The translations under genes and the position numbers were made by a program. Below, piece by piece: positions 11,124 through 21,601 of a stretch of 64,000 nucleotides of DNA (within the stretch, counting starts at the first letter, position 1; every line of letters begins with the position of its first letter). The notes under the pieces were generated by a model. That model saw only the letters and a list, made by a program, of their open reading frames with translations, was not told the DNA's origin and made no database searches. This DNA comes from Melampsora larici-populina 98AG31 (Eukaryota; Basidiomycota; Pucciniomycetes; Pucciniales; Melampsoraceae): positions 519,526-583,525 of the forward strand of contig NW_006768818.1 of assembly GCF_000204055.1 (NCBI RefSeq), given 5' to 3'.

Positions 11124-12677
11124 GGTCACATCCTTTGTGGTCTTTTCGACATCTTTTGACGTTCTGAAAGAGAAACACTCATATGTCAGACAATTAGGAA
11201 CAAATAATCGCCTGTCTTACAAAAAAGGATAAAAAAGCAAAATACCAACACAGCGGTGGATGCGCGGGCAGGCAGGTTTCCCAAGCTTGCAGTGCCCCAA
11301 GTTATGAGCAAAGCAAAATTGTTCGCGGTCATCCAACCCATCTCCATCTTCCACCTCAAACAATCCTTTATGTTTATAAGAAGATTTGTAATGAAGGGGA
11401 GATTCCCGAGGTTTCTGTTGAAATTGTTGATGCATTTGATTAGAACGTTGGCGTTGAGGTTGAGAAAATTGCCGGCTACTTGAAGATGCCATCGGTGGCT
11501 TTTTGTCGAAAGCTTTAGACATATATCTTGTTCTAATTGTTGCCAGGCTTTGGTGATTCCAATCTGCAAACGAGATATCACGTCAAATAGCAAACTGGCC
11601 CCTAAGTGCGGCATCAAAATTGGCAACACATGTCCAATCCGCTTTTTGACCATAAGACATAAACTCCTCTTTGATCCATGTAGCATATTGAAGGAAATAT
11701 CTGAAACCTTGAGGAAAAGCTTCTTGGTAAGCCTGTTGGAGAATGTCGAAATAATAGAACCAATCTTGGATATCGTCCAATTTATTCGAAACTTTTTTGT
11801 TTTGAATTTCGACGTCTTTATCTTTTCCAGCCACCATGAGATTCGTTGAAATACCTTTCTTCTCAGCCATGTATTCACCCTTGATTCTTCTAAGATTGAT
11901 GAATTTCCCTTGTAAAAGTTCTTTTGATAAATTTGCTGGAAAGTTTGCTGGTTTAACCAGATCATTGAACGATTCGACAGCTTTTGCAATGTTAGGAGCA
12001 TAACCTCTAATTGCTTTAGCAAAAACACGTGCGGAATCAGAGATGTTCTCAGAGGCCGAAGGCCCCATATCCACTCTTTCAATAAATTCCCAGCTTTTTT
12101 GCATCTTGTTCTTTTTGATCTCGGACTCATCCTCGTCAGATTCAATATTGGATTTCGAAGCATTTTTACCCTTCTCCTTATCATTTCTAGCAACAAAAGG
12201 GGAGAACGATCTGGAACGCTGTCTATTATTTTGACGATCGAGCATATCCCTTGCCTTCTGTGCATTGTTGATCTGCTCTTGCGTAAGAATTTGAACCTCT
12301 TTATTGCCTTGGATACTCTTGGACGGTGAACGGCGAGGAGATTTAGGAGGATCGGGTGGATAGGACGGATTATTGTTGATGTCAAACACATAAACTTGAT
12401 CATCTTCGGAAACAACTGGACCGGTAGGGATAGGACCCTCGTTTTTATGAATTGGTCTATTAGCCGCCCTGTCCAGTTCGATAAGACCAGTGGCAAATTT
12501 TGACCATTGTTTATGCCAGTTCCTGGACGAGTAAGGAACAATCTCTGAATATTGAGATCGGACCCAGGACATAGGTTTGTTGTTGGAGCCACCTGCCGCT
12601 TCATATTCAGCGGACAAGGTTGCCAACTTCTTGGTAACCAAAGTAGCAGCTTCGAAATTAAAACTGACATCGCTCAT
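11116..12677 (-). pseudogene. Gag-like protein of Ngaro-like element, spliced, one in-frame TGA
   Basis: From ATG 12675-12677 the frame runs to a TGA at 11583-11585, then stays open in the same frame to about 11250. A probable 86-nt intron (11164-11249) leads to a last exon 11116-11163; the joined C-terminus carries Cys/His spacing of a zinc-binding kind (CFAHNLGHC, CPRIHRC, then KRCRKDHKGC). The N-terminal half contains a charged Ser-rich linker and no enzyme signature. The role would be cDNA/RNA packaging. The TGA follows GQFAI and is followed by CGT; a CGA codon is a plausible ancestor. The intron's donor (GTTGGT) is weak, so the last exon is less certain than the rest. Confidence 0.72.
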
Positions 12678-12785
12678 TGATGACTTTTGAACGGTTTTTA
12701 AGACACGAAATTTTTAAAGAAAACAGTTTTTGGAATTATTTTCAAAGACTAATACTTGAAATGATGCTCTTGGAGTTTATAACGA

Positions 12786-13024
12786 GTAAAAAAGTAACAC
12801 TAGAGAAAGAGATAGCTAGAGATTTTGAAAGAAATCGATAGTGAACGCTATGGGAATGAATTTTAAATGAGATTCAGAAAGGTGGTAAACAGCATGACAT
12901 CACAGCTGCAGATCTGCAAGATATAAACCAAGGTCCGACCCGTTAGTAAAGTTTACACACATGTTCAAAAGCCCGAATCACCATTCACATTCCCATCCGT
13001 TAATATCGAGATACCAACAACTAG
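12786..13024. repeat. Outer copy of the 239-bp split direct repeat (5' end of element)
   Basis: Lies upstream of the gag start (12677) on the minus strand and ends in CAACAACTAG at 13024, which marks the element boundary; at the inner copy the same CTAG leads straight into the 134-bp repeat. Confidence 0.9.
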
Positions 13025-14443
13025 TCATGTTCGAAGGATTTCTGGATCAGAATGAAAACCTCTGAACTTACTTCTTCTGCTCAGCATCCATATTTGCTCA
13101 ATCAAGTTGGTATTGTCTTGTTCCAAGAATCCAAGCGTCTGGTGAACCTTTTTACTTGCTTCTTTTTCACTCAACAAAGCCTACAATTGAAGATGTTCAT
13201 CATCAGACTCCAGAGTTTTTTCATCCCCAAGAAGTGTCCCAAGAGGTGGTCTGCTGGACGGAACAAAAGTTCAACTCGAGATAAATTTCCATCATCATCG
13301 AAATGCACGAATAAGCACAAATCAGGCTTTATGTAGCCGTAGCCTGTAGGTGCTGACTCTGAGTCTTGCTCAAGTGCTCTGAGCTCTCACATGCAAAGCT
13401 GCGCAGGATCAAGTTTTCTCGTTCAGATCATGACCCTGCCCCCATGGACCTGCTCGTCTTCCCACAACGTGAGACTTTCTGTCAAGTTTTGCCTTGGCTT
13501 TTGAAAGTCAATCAAAAATACATGCCAGACTGCGCTTTATAGACTCAAACGAGTGTGATCTGGTACGTTTGCTTCCGAATTGGAACCAAACTCACACTGA
13601 CACCAGAACCTCTACTTGCTTATTACTTACTTTGGTAAGCTTTTTCATGATGGTTCATTCTGTTTTGTCTTCAAAATATCTTCTGCAACCAGGCTTTGTG
13701 AATTATCACGATCCCAAGGTTGATGGTTTGGTAAGTGGGTGCGTCGCCGCTTCTACCCCGCATACATACGCCTCTCGTTTTCCACACTTTATCCCCTTTA
13801 TGGCTTCATCATACTTCATCAGTATATTATTATCATCTGTCTTGGCGGACTACATAGAACCAAAATGAAGGATGGCGGCAAGTCATCTACCAAACTGTGG
13901 ACGATCAACAACGCCAAACTGGTGGCCTATCTTGTGAGTGATGAGAACGTTCGTTGTGTTCAAGTTGATGTGAATTTTGAAAAGCTGAGTCCCCATGACG
14001 GCACAGGAACGCACAGGGTTGAGCCTGAGGAGATTTACGATGAATGATTTGGATGTGGACTTGATCAGTCTCGGACTTGACCGATTTAGTTGATTGTCTT
14101 CAAGGGAACCAAACTCCCAAATTCCAATATGAATTCGATTTGTAGTTGAGTTTTTTAATTTTCTAATTTCCTCAGGGTTTTCGCCAAATTTTCATCATAC
14201 TCTCACTTTATACAAACTCAGCTTGGCTTGTTTCGACTTTCGCTTCCCTTTAGGCTTGAGCAACTCGCAACCACTGATCGATCAAGCCAAACCTACTCAA
14301 CCACTGAACGATCAAATCAACCTTGAATGAAAGACTAATCTAACTGAAGCACACATCAACATCATCACTGTTACTTCCCTTACGCTCTCTAACTTTCAAA
14401 AACCGGTTCACATCTTTCAAGACCACTTTCCAAACAACTCAAT
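13025..14443. other. Region with uncertain exon traces
   Basis: Weak coding traces on the plus strand at about 13494-13636, 13692-13730 and 13860-14047, separated by plausible introns (GTAAGC at 13637 onwards, GTAAGT at 13731 onwards). The last stretch would encode a peptide ending VEPEEIYDE before TGA at 14045-14047. No domain is recognised, and the start is not clear. Pyrimidine-rich leader sequence from about 14340 belongs to the next gene. Confidence 0.3.
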
Positions 14444-15553
14444 ATGGACGTTGACCCTCACACCACAGAATTACCTTCCTCACCTTCACCTGTTCCAACC
14501 GGCCTTGATTCTCAACCCTCTTCAGTGCCATCTTCCTCGATGCAAGCTCCCGTCATCTCTATGTGTACAGCCCCAAATCAGGACGTCCACCTTGAGGAAG
14601 TCAAGCCACATTTCGAACTCGAACTAACGACAAGAACTGATGAATCAATCACACCCAAAGAGAACTCCCTGACGTTGGTGCCTATGGGGGATCAAGACCG
14701 CAATCTAGCTGAGGCCGGTGAGGAAGAATCCTCTCAACATGATCAAGCACTAACTCCCATCGATCAAACCCATCGCCCTGGTCTACATCCTCTAACGCCC
14801 TCTAAATCTCCCGATTCGACTTCTTCCTCCTCTTCTTCTGATTCGATGACAGGGGATGATGATGTAGATGATGACGGGTTCTCAGACGATAGTGAAAACG
14901 AAGAAGTCGAGGATTTACAACTTAAAGACCTTTCACTCCTCGATTCCGATTGCTCACTTCCACCTCACTCTACCCCTTGTGTTACATCTACTACCTCACT
15001 TACTACACAACGTCAATCAAAGAAAAAGAAGGCGGACGCAAGACTTGCAGCCTGTACGACACCTGGGCCTACAGCCACTTCATTTGGATCGGGAGCTCGA
15101 AGTGAACCTGGACCACCGAGGAAAGCGATGGGTCGCAAAAGAAGTGTATCGGGTCTAGTTGCTCTACGATATCGTTCAACTGGACGAGATGGAAAGATTG
15201 ATGAAGAGGAGCGTGGGATGCTTGCACTTGATTTAGATGCTTATGTAGGTTTTTTCTTTCTCATTGTCTGGAGCGTCACCGTCAAGCTAAAATCGATCAT
15301 CTTTCATCAGATCAATTCGAGTGATCATCGAGAAACCTCAGAATCAACCCAGCCCTCCGGACCTCTGTCACCCTCAGCTCTGTTTCCTACTCTACTAACA
15401 ACTACTCTGGACACTGAGAAATCAAAGATGAAGAACCCTCAACTTCTTACAATTGATACACTTCCTCATAGATCACAATGGGTTGTGGGAAGTGGTACCG
15501 GACCTGGTAACGCTCATCGAGGGTTCATACCTGGTGTTCTGAACGACTCCTGA
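14444..15553 (+). CDS. Acidic Ser/Pro-rich protein of unknown function
   Basis: Probable exons 14444-15244 and 15311-15553; the 66-nt intron is a multiple of three without stop, so retention would also keep the frame. The spliced product is 347 aa. It begins MDVDPHTTELPSSP with an ATG in good context. Residues about 120-155 hold a Ser run followed by Asp/Glu-rich sequence (GDDDVDDDG); a basic stretch QSKKKK follows, then GPPRKAMGRKRSVSG and ALRYRSTGRDGK, which look like the only ordered or conserved parts. The composition suggests a nuclear protein. Codon composition and splice sites fit a host gene. No family is recognised. Confidence 0.6.
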   Translation: MDVDPHTTELPSSPSPVPTGLDSQPSSVPSSSMQAPVISMCTAPNQDVHLEEVKPHFELELTTRTDESITPKENSLTLVPMGDQDRNLAEAGEEESSQHDQALTPIDQTHRPGLHPLTPSKSPDSTSSSSSSDSMTGDDDVDDDGFSDDSENEEVEDLQLKDLSLLDSDCSLPPHSTPCVTSTTSLTTQRQSKKKKADARLAACTTPGPTATSFGSGARSEPGPPRKAMGRKRSVSGLVALRYRSTGRDGKIDEEERGMLALDLDAYVGFFFLIVWSVTVKLKSIIFHQINSSDHRETSESTQPSGPLSPSALFPTLLTTTLDTEKSKMKNPQLLTIDTLPHRSQWVVGSGTGPGNAHRGFIPGVLNDS

Positions 15554-16162
15554 TGATATTCTGTTAACCATAATTTACTTCTCTGTCTTATCTTTGGTCT
15601 GAGTGAGATCTCTCTTTGACGTTTCTTTTGATGATCACCACATGACAAAATACACTAAAAAAATCTGTTAGACGTTGTGGTTTAGGTTATCTTCTTTTTT
15701 TCGATGCTTTAGCTCCTTACTACACCTGTTAGTTTTCTGAAATTGTTTTTTATAGTTTATGTTTGTTTGTATGCAATTCGCAAAAAGATATGAAGGGGGA
15801 TGAAATGTTGATTGATAAAAACAGATTGATTGTGGTTATACATAGGATCAGAAAGTGATTTTAAGACATTCGGTGCTTCAAATGAATAGGCAAATGGAGA
15901 AGGATTGGATTTTTGCTTTGTTGGGTAATGTGGTTAAAGATTGCAATTAAAGACATGCTGATCAAAAATATGAAACCACCCATGGATCATGATGACGGAG
16001 GGCATGATCAAGGGCAAGACTGAGCAAACTCTCAAATATGATCCTATTTGAATGGTCACTGTATCCTCACTGTCAGTGTGGGTGGGCCCTGGGGCCTGAT
16101 TCTGAGACTTATTTGAATAGTTTTGGGCAGGATGTGGAAGTTGTTGAATTCTGGTATACCTG
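15554..16162. other. Downstream intergenic stretch
   Basis: AT-rich sequence following the acidic-protein gene; no supported gene. It ends at a small inverted-repeat element. Confidence 0.4.
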
Positions 16163-16464
16163 TTGAACCAACCGACATAAAACCCGGATTTTGAGGATTT
16201 TCATACCCAAAAATCCCGGACTTTTGGAGCTTTCATACCAAATTGGTTGGTAACATTTCAGTAACAAAAGTGAGCCCCAGGCTACAAAGCTATGTTTTGG
16301 TGCCATTTAGTGCCAAAAACGTTGGTATGAAGATGAGATTTTAAAGATCATACCGGGCACGTCTGTAAGATGAATGACTAACAAACCATTTTCATATTAG
16401 TTTGGTCGGTAACATGACCAAATCTTGACCACTCAAATCATACCAAACACGTCGGTAGGTTCAA
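16163..16464. mobile_element. Possible MITE with 16-bp imperfect inverted ends
   Basis: TTGAACCAACCGACAT at 16163-16178 matches the inverted end ACGTCGGTAGGTTCAA at 16449-16464 with two mismatches. The inside has no coding frame and repeats 'cataccaaa'-like words on both strands. No clear target duplication. Confidence 0.4.
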
Positions 16465-16482
16465 GGGGAGCTTTCCGGGGTC

Positions 16483-17244
16483 CTGTCAAACCCCTCTAAA
16501 GCAGTACCCCTCTAAAGCCTTAACCCGTCTATAGTGATGGTTTTTTGGTTCTCCCAAGTTGGGAGGGGCCAAAATTTGTGAAAAACCCATAGTTCCGTCC
16601 AACCCCTTAACCCATACTCAGAATCCAAAAAAAAACCAATCTTTTCAATGTAAAGCCATAGAAAAATGGCCAATAGGGAGGTAGGAAAGGGGATACCTCC
16701 AACAGCTTCTGAAGCTTTGAAGGCAGTATCTTTGCTTATACAATTCATTGAAAGTACTGATATGCCCAAAGCAACAGCTGTTGACCCCCTTCTCCCTGCT
16801 CTTGAAAGCGCATTGACCAGCAAGATCTATTTTGCCAACAAAATTCAGCCCTCCATCACTTTCTCCTTTAGTAGACATTAAACAAATCTTGTGATGTAGT
16901 TACAATTTTAAATGTATCCTTCTCACAAAAAATTAACACAGCAGATACTGAAATATTTGATAGCAAGTTAGACTTTTTCAACAACAAGACCCGTATAAAG
17001 TCCTATTTTCTATGGCTGTAGGGGGACCACCCTCTAAAGCCATGTTTCCATGTCTTTAGAGGGATATGTTCTATGGTTGTGGAATGTCCACCCTCTAAAG
17101 CCATGATTTTCATATATTTAGAGGGTTTTCAATGTAAGCCATGAATGTATGTCTATAGAGGGGTTCCTCAAGAAAGACATAGCCCCTCTATACCCATAGG
17201 TTTCCCCTTCTCCCAAGGGGTATGGCTTTAGAGGGGTTTGACTG
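16483..17244. mobile_element. Pogo-like (Tc1/mariner) element remnant
   Basis: CTGTCAAACCCCTCTAAAGC at 16483-16502 is matched inverted by GCTTTAGAGGGGTTTGACTG at 17225-17244; this CAGTCAAAC-type end is typical of pogo/Tigger relatives. TA follows the right end; the left TA is not preserved. The word CCTCTAAAGCCAT and its complement recur through 16500-17240. A reading frame at 16666-16881 (71 aa, ending SITFSFSRH) resembles the C-terminal tail of such transposases; the catalytic domain is absent, so this is a deletion derivative. Confidence 0.6.
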
Positions 17245-20200
17245 TATATGAAAGAGGTTTGTGGCTGTGGAGAGCTTTTGCACTAATATGATGATCACTT
17301 GAGTAAGATATGTGCAAACTGTCTCTTGGTTCATGGATCTTCTTCCCTCCTGTAGGCTCATACATAGTCTTTTCAATTTCAGATGATTCAGATATCTCTG
17401 CTCAACCTTGGCTAGACCCCAAGCTAAGCTTCCTTAGTGAGTCAACAATAGGGAGGTTCAAGTTGAAAAAATATCTCAAATATCTTTTTAAAACCTACTG
17501 ATGAAGCCCCCCTGAGAAGCACACTCATGGCATTCTTTCCAAGAAAATATCAATGTTGAAGTGGGAGGCCAAGGTACTCAAGCTTGTAGGCAATTTTAGG
17601 CCTGGCTTAACTAGGTCTCACTTGTGTCTTGAGAATGGTGGAGTTGTGGATGGTCCATCATCAGTTACATCAAATTATGAACCTTGACACTTGGAGGTGG
17701 AGCAGAAATCTCATCAAATACTTCTTCCAAATCCACCCTAGGATCAACATTCTGAATACCAGGAAAACAAATCACATCAAAGGTAACATCATGTAAGTCT
17801 TATTGTTGTTTTAATTTTAGTTGTAATGTAACTCAATCTCATTGTTTTGACAATATTTGTTTTACTCAAATGGTCCATTTCATCCAATCAGTGTGCTAGG
17901 TTTTTAACAAAGCTGATAATCTGTTCTTCACAGGTTTCTGTTCAAGAAGCAGGTGGGACTTGGTTAAGTTGGCTTTTTGGCCAACTTGAAGCCCGCTAAT
18001 ACGGCCTTGCCCCAACCCAACTCCCAACATCGGAATCATGCTATTATGAGGTCATCCCTTGAGATTCAAGAAATCTACTTTGGTATGGATTAAGCTTAGA
18101 CCAATGTGAAGATATTTCACTTGTAATTCGAGCTCACTATAGCCAACTTGGCAATATACCTCAGCCTCATAATCAATACTCCTTCATAGCTCAGATTCAT
18201 TCTTTTTACTTTTTACCAGAGGTCCTGTGGAATAATGCAAATCAATCATATCCAATGTCAAAATTCTTCAAATGGTATGGATCTTCACAGAGTTGATTGT
18301 TACACATGAGATAGATTTTCATTCAGGCTGGGGGTGTCCTTTTTTCAGGAGGCTGCTTTTTCAGTGAAGAACCTCTTTTTTCCCACAAAAATTGTCTTTT
18401 GGGGGGATTTTGGAATTTTGAAGGCAAAATCTGATCATTGCCTTCTTGATTCTGCCTCTCCCATGAGCTGTTAACTTGAGTTTTATGCTGGATTTTGGTA
18501 TCTTCAAACTGATAATGATGCAAATTATAGCTAGACCAATCACTGCCAACCAATCTCCCTTACTAGGAAACAGCTAATTCCACAATGGTCCTGTTGGGCA
18601 CGCCTACCAGTTTTTGAAGGTTCTGCAGCGCGCCCCCAGCCTGGGTGCAAGGCGCGTCTTTTGGGCGCGTTTTTTCAGACGCGCCCCCAGCCTGAGTTTG
18701 TATTGTTTGAAGAACTTGGGATGATCATAGGTATCATGTATCAGATGATTCCAAAGAGTACGTAAAGCACAATGAAGATTGCGACTGCTTGAAGAATGGT
18801 CTGATTCAAAGGAAAAACTAGAATATCTAAGCAAGGAATGAACTAAATCTCCAATATGACAAGGAGTCATTTGTTTTCTGGTAGATCTATGGTATGATGG
18901 AAGAATGAATTCAGAAAGCAGTAGCAAAAAACCTTAGGGTTTGGTGTTCTTCCTCCACACTAGAAAAATATTATACAGAGGTTTCAAACTTGGAACAAAG
19001 AGAAGCAATTTGATCTATAGAGTGTATGAAAAGGAAAAACTAGAATATCTAAGCAAGGAATGAACTAAATCTCCAATATGCCAAGGAGTCATTTGTTTTC
19101 TGGTAGATCTATGGTATGATGGAAGAATGAATTCAGAAAGCAGTAGCAAAAAACCTTAGGGTTTGGTGTTCTTCCTCCACACTAGAAAAATATTATACAG
19201 AGGTTTCAAACTTGGAACAAAGAGAAGCAATTTGATCTATAGAGTGTATGATTATGGCCCAGGAAAATTACATGCTCAAGGAAGTGCCAATCAATTTTGT
19301 GTGGTATTGTTGGTGATGATGAACAGTGATGTGAGCCGTGTGTTTTAAAACTAGTGGTATGGGTAAGTGTTGTGCCATGGGGATCAGATAATAACTTTGC
19401 AGTAGCTTGTGATTCTCAATATTTTTTGATAGAATGGGGTTTTTCCTATGCTTGTCTCCCTCTGTTGTGTTCTCATTCTTTCCTTTATCATAAACATCAA
19501 TGTTCAGTTTAACTTTCAAATGATTCTGATCTCTTGATCAAAGCTGGCTCTACATTTGACTGACCTTGTGGTAAGATATTTGAGTAGCTGACCAATGAGG
19601 AAAAACTAATTAATAACTTGGCAAAGACTCAGAATTTTAACTTAAAAAATCAGACATTAGTTCATTGAGTTTCTCTTCTTTCAAAACAGCATTTTCATAC
19701 TCATGAAAAAACCATAGAAAAAAGAAGCATGTTTGTTTCTAATCATTTGGAAGTTTATGATATTGAAAAGCAGATAATAATTCTAGAAATATAGTAAGTC
19801 AAAATTTGGCAAAAAAAATACATTTGACAAGATCAAAAAAAAAACCATAACAATACTAAAGTACCGGGTCAACTATCTCAAATCTTTCTACAGGTAGCCA
19901 GTCAGAGGGCATTGGTAATAACAACTGTATAAGTATTTGAAAATGAGACTGTCAATGAGTTGGATGGTATCTTATCTTTCATCATTGACAAATAACACTT
20001 TTGACCTTTGAGGATATTGGAAGTAGGCAGTTTTCTTTTTCAATATCAACCAAGTGTTCTTCTCTTTTGGGGCTTTACAGGAATCACATACAGCAAACTT
20101 GTGTTATACATTTTGAAAGGGCAGTCCTAAGAAATTTTCTATCATTTGCTATACTTGTAGATTATCCCCTTAACACTCTGTAAATCCTTTGTGGTGTATA

Positions 20201-21601
20201 AGGTTTTGCTACAATAAGTGTAGTCTGAGTGTATGTATAAGAACCAATAAACAGCAACAAAAAGAGATCTTGTCTTTCTAATCTTAATTAATGAAGACTC
20301 CAATTGTAACTTTTTTTTGGTTTTGAGGGATTCAACCATGAGATAAATTGAGCTCATGGAGAAGACTTAAATAGATTTATAGTTTCCAAGTATAAAGCAC
20401 TACTAGTACAAGTATCACCTAGCAATACTTTCTTTGGACAATCTCTTCTAGCTTAAATTTTGTTGGAATTGGGTTTGACATCAGAGCATAAAAGATCCCA
20501 CAAGTCTAGCTAGAACTTATAAGACAATTATTGCCATGTGCAATCCCCAAATATTGGTCAACTGAACAAACTGTCTTCAAAGATCATATAACTGGATTTT
20601 ATGCTGACTCACATCTCAAGTCACAGATCCATTCTTACCTTTGAGAACCTCATTCAGAAGTTTATGTGACTATAGCACCAAAGCTGCTGGCATCCCACAA
20701 AAGCTCAGAAATCTATGTGAAAACGCAGTTCCAAACTTTTTGTAGGGTGTGGTTTCCTGTCACTATACCCAGAATACCTGGGACTCAGCTACACATAAAT
20801 CAGGATAGCTTCAGCAGAACAAGAAACCTTGAGTGATGATAATCTGTGCTACATGCTATGGTCTTACTTCCAAGTGGTGCAGTGTGCCTTATAGTCATCA
20901 AGGATGATTGCATTGTGAGTTATGTCATATGGAAAATCAGCTGTGTCATAAGGAACAAGTTGGCATCAACAGTATCCAAGCTTTTGGACAAGGAAGTCCT
21001 GAGTAAAATTACTGAATCCAGGACCACATCCATTATTTTCTTAGTGTCAGTTCTTAACATCTTTCTAAATACTCAGGTCCACTCTGGAAAGCATTGATCA
21101 TCTTGTGCATCTGCCCTTTGTAGTGGCAAAAAACATCTCTGTTGAATGTGGGATCTGGTCAAAATGAATTATAGGGCACAAGACTTCAGCATGTAGTAGA
21201 AGCACAGCTTAGAACAATAGATGCAGTTTGGCAAACGAGACACTGTTGTTCATGAGGAAAATATCTTGAAACAATGATCAAACTTTGGAACAAGGGATGT
21301 ATTCCAGAACAAGAAGCAAAGTTTGAGTCAAAGGGGTGTGGTATGACACAGGTATAATTTACTAAATAATTTCTGGTATGAGGTTTGAAACTGGGTAAAT
21401 ACTGGGATAAATAAGGAATGGATATCTCAATGAGACCTGACCTCAATATAATACCACACAGTGGTTTGAGGTATCAACATACATCCCTCTAGTTCAAGAT
21501 AAAATAAGTGGAGCACTTTGTGGTTCAGAGTTTTGACATTCAAAATCAATATCATCAATCTATCTGAACTGCAATCTGAAAAAGGAGAACCAACTTCACC
21601 C
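17245..21601. other. Gene-poor AT-rich stretch
   Basis: About 4.3 kb with only short chance frames on both strands. It contains a GC-rich hairpin near 18629-18694 and a 222-bp tandem duplication at 18808-19251. No tRNA, rRNA or supported protein gene was seen. Confidence 0.5.
18808..19251. repeat. 222-bp tandem duplication (two copies)
   Basis: 18808-19029 is repeated at 19030-19251 with about one substitution (ATGACAAGG against ATGCCAAGG) and one extra A at the junction. The near identity points to a recent duplication or an assembly artefact. No coding meaning was found. Confidence 0.9.

Larger units (their letters stand above)
7122..13024 (-). mobile_element. Ngaro/PAT-type tyrosine-recombinase retrotransposon (DIRS order), nearly complete
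   Basis: On the minus strand the order is Gag, reverse transcriptase plus RNase H, tyrosine recombinase. The ends are split direct repeats. A 239-bp sequence occurs at 12786-13024 (5' of the genes) and again at 7540-7778; a 134-bp sequence occurs directly behind it at 7777-7910 and again at 7122-7255. Read in the sense direction this is A1-genes-B1A2-B2, the arrangement known for Ngaro and PAT elements, not the inverted repeats of DIRS1. The copies differ by about one base over 239 bp, suggesting recent insertion. No target duplication was seen, as expected for recombinase-mediated integration. Two internal TGA codons (11583-11585 in gag, 10545-10547 in RT) probably inactivate this copy. Confidence 0.92.

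Noticed and set aside
11186..12670. A 494-codon minus-strand frame over gag
   Set aside because: It runs in another frame through the gag gene; gag has the better composition, zinc-binding Cys pattern and connection to the RT frame.
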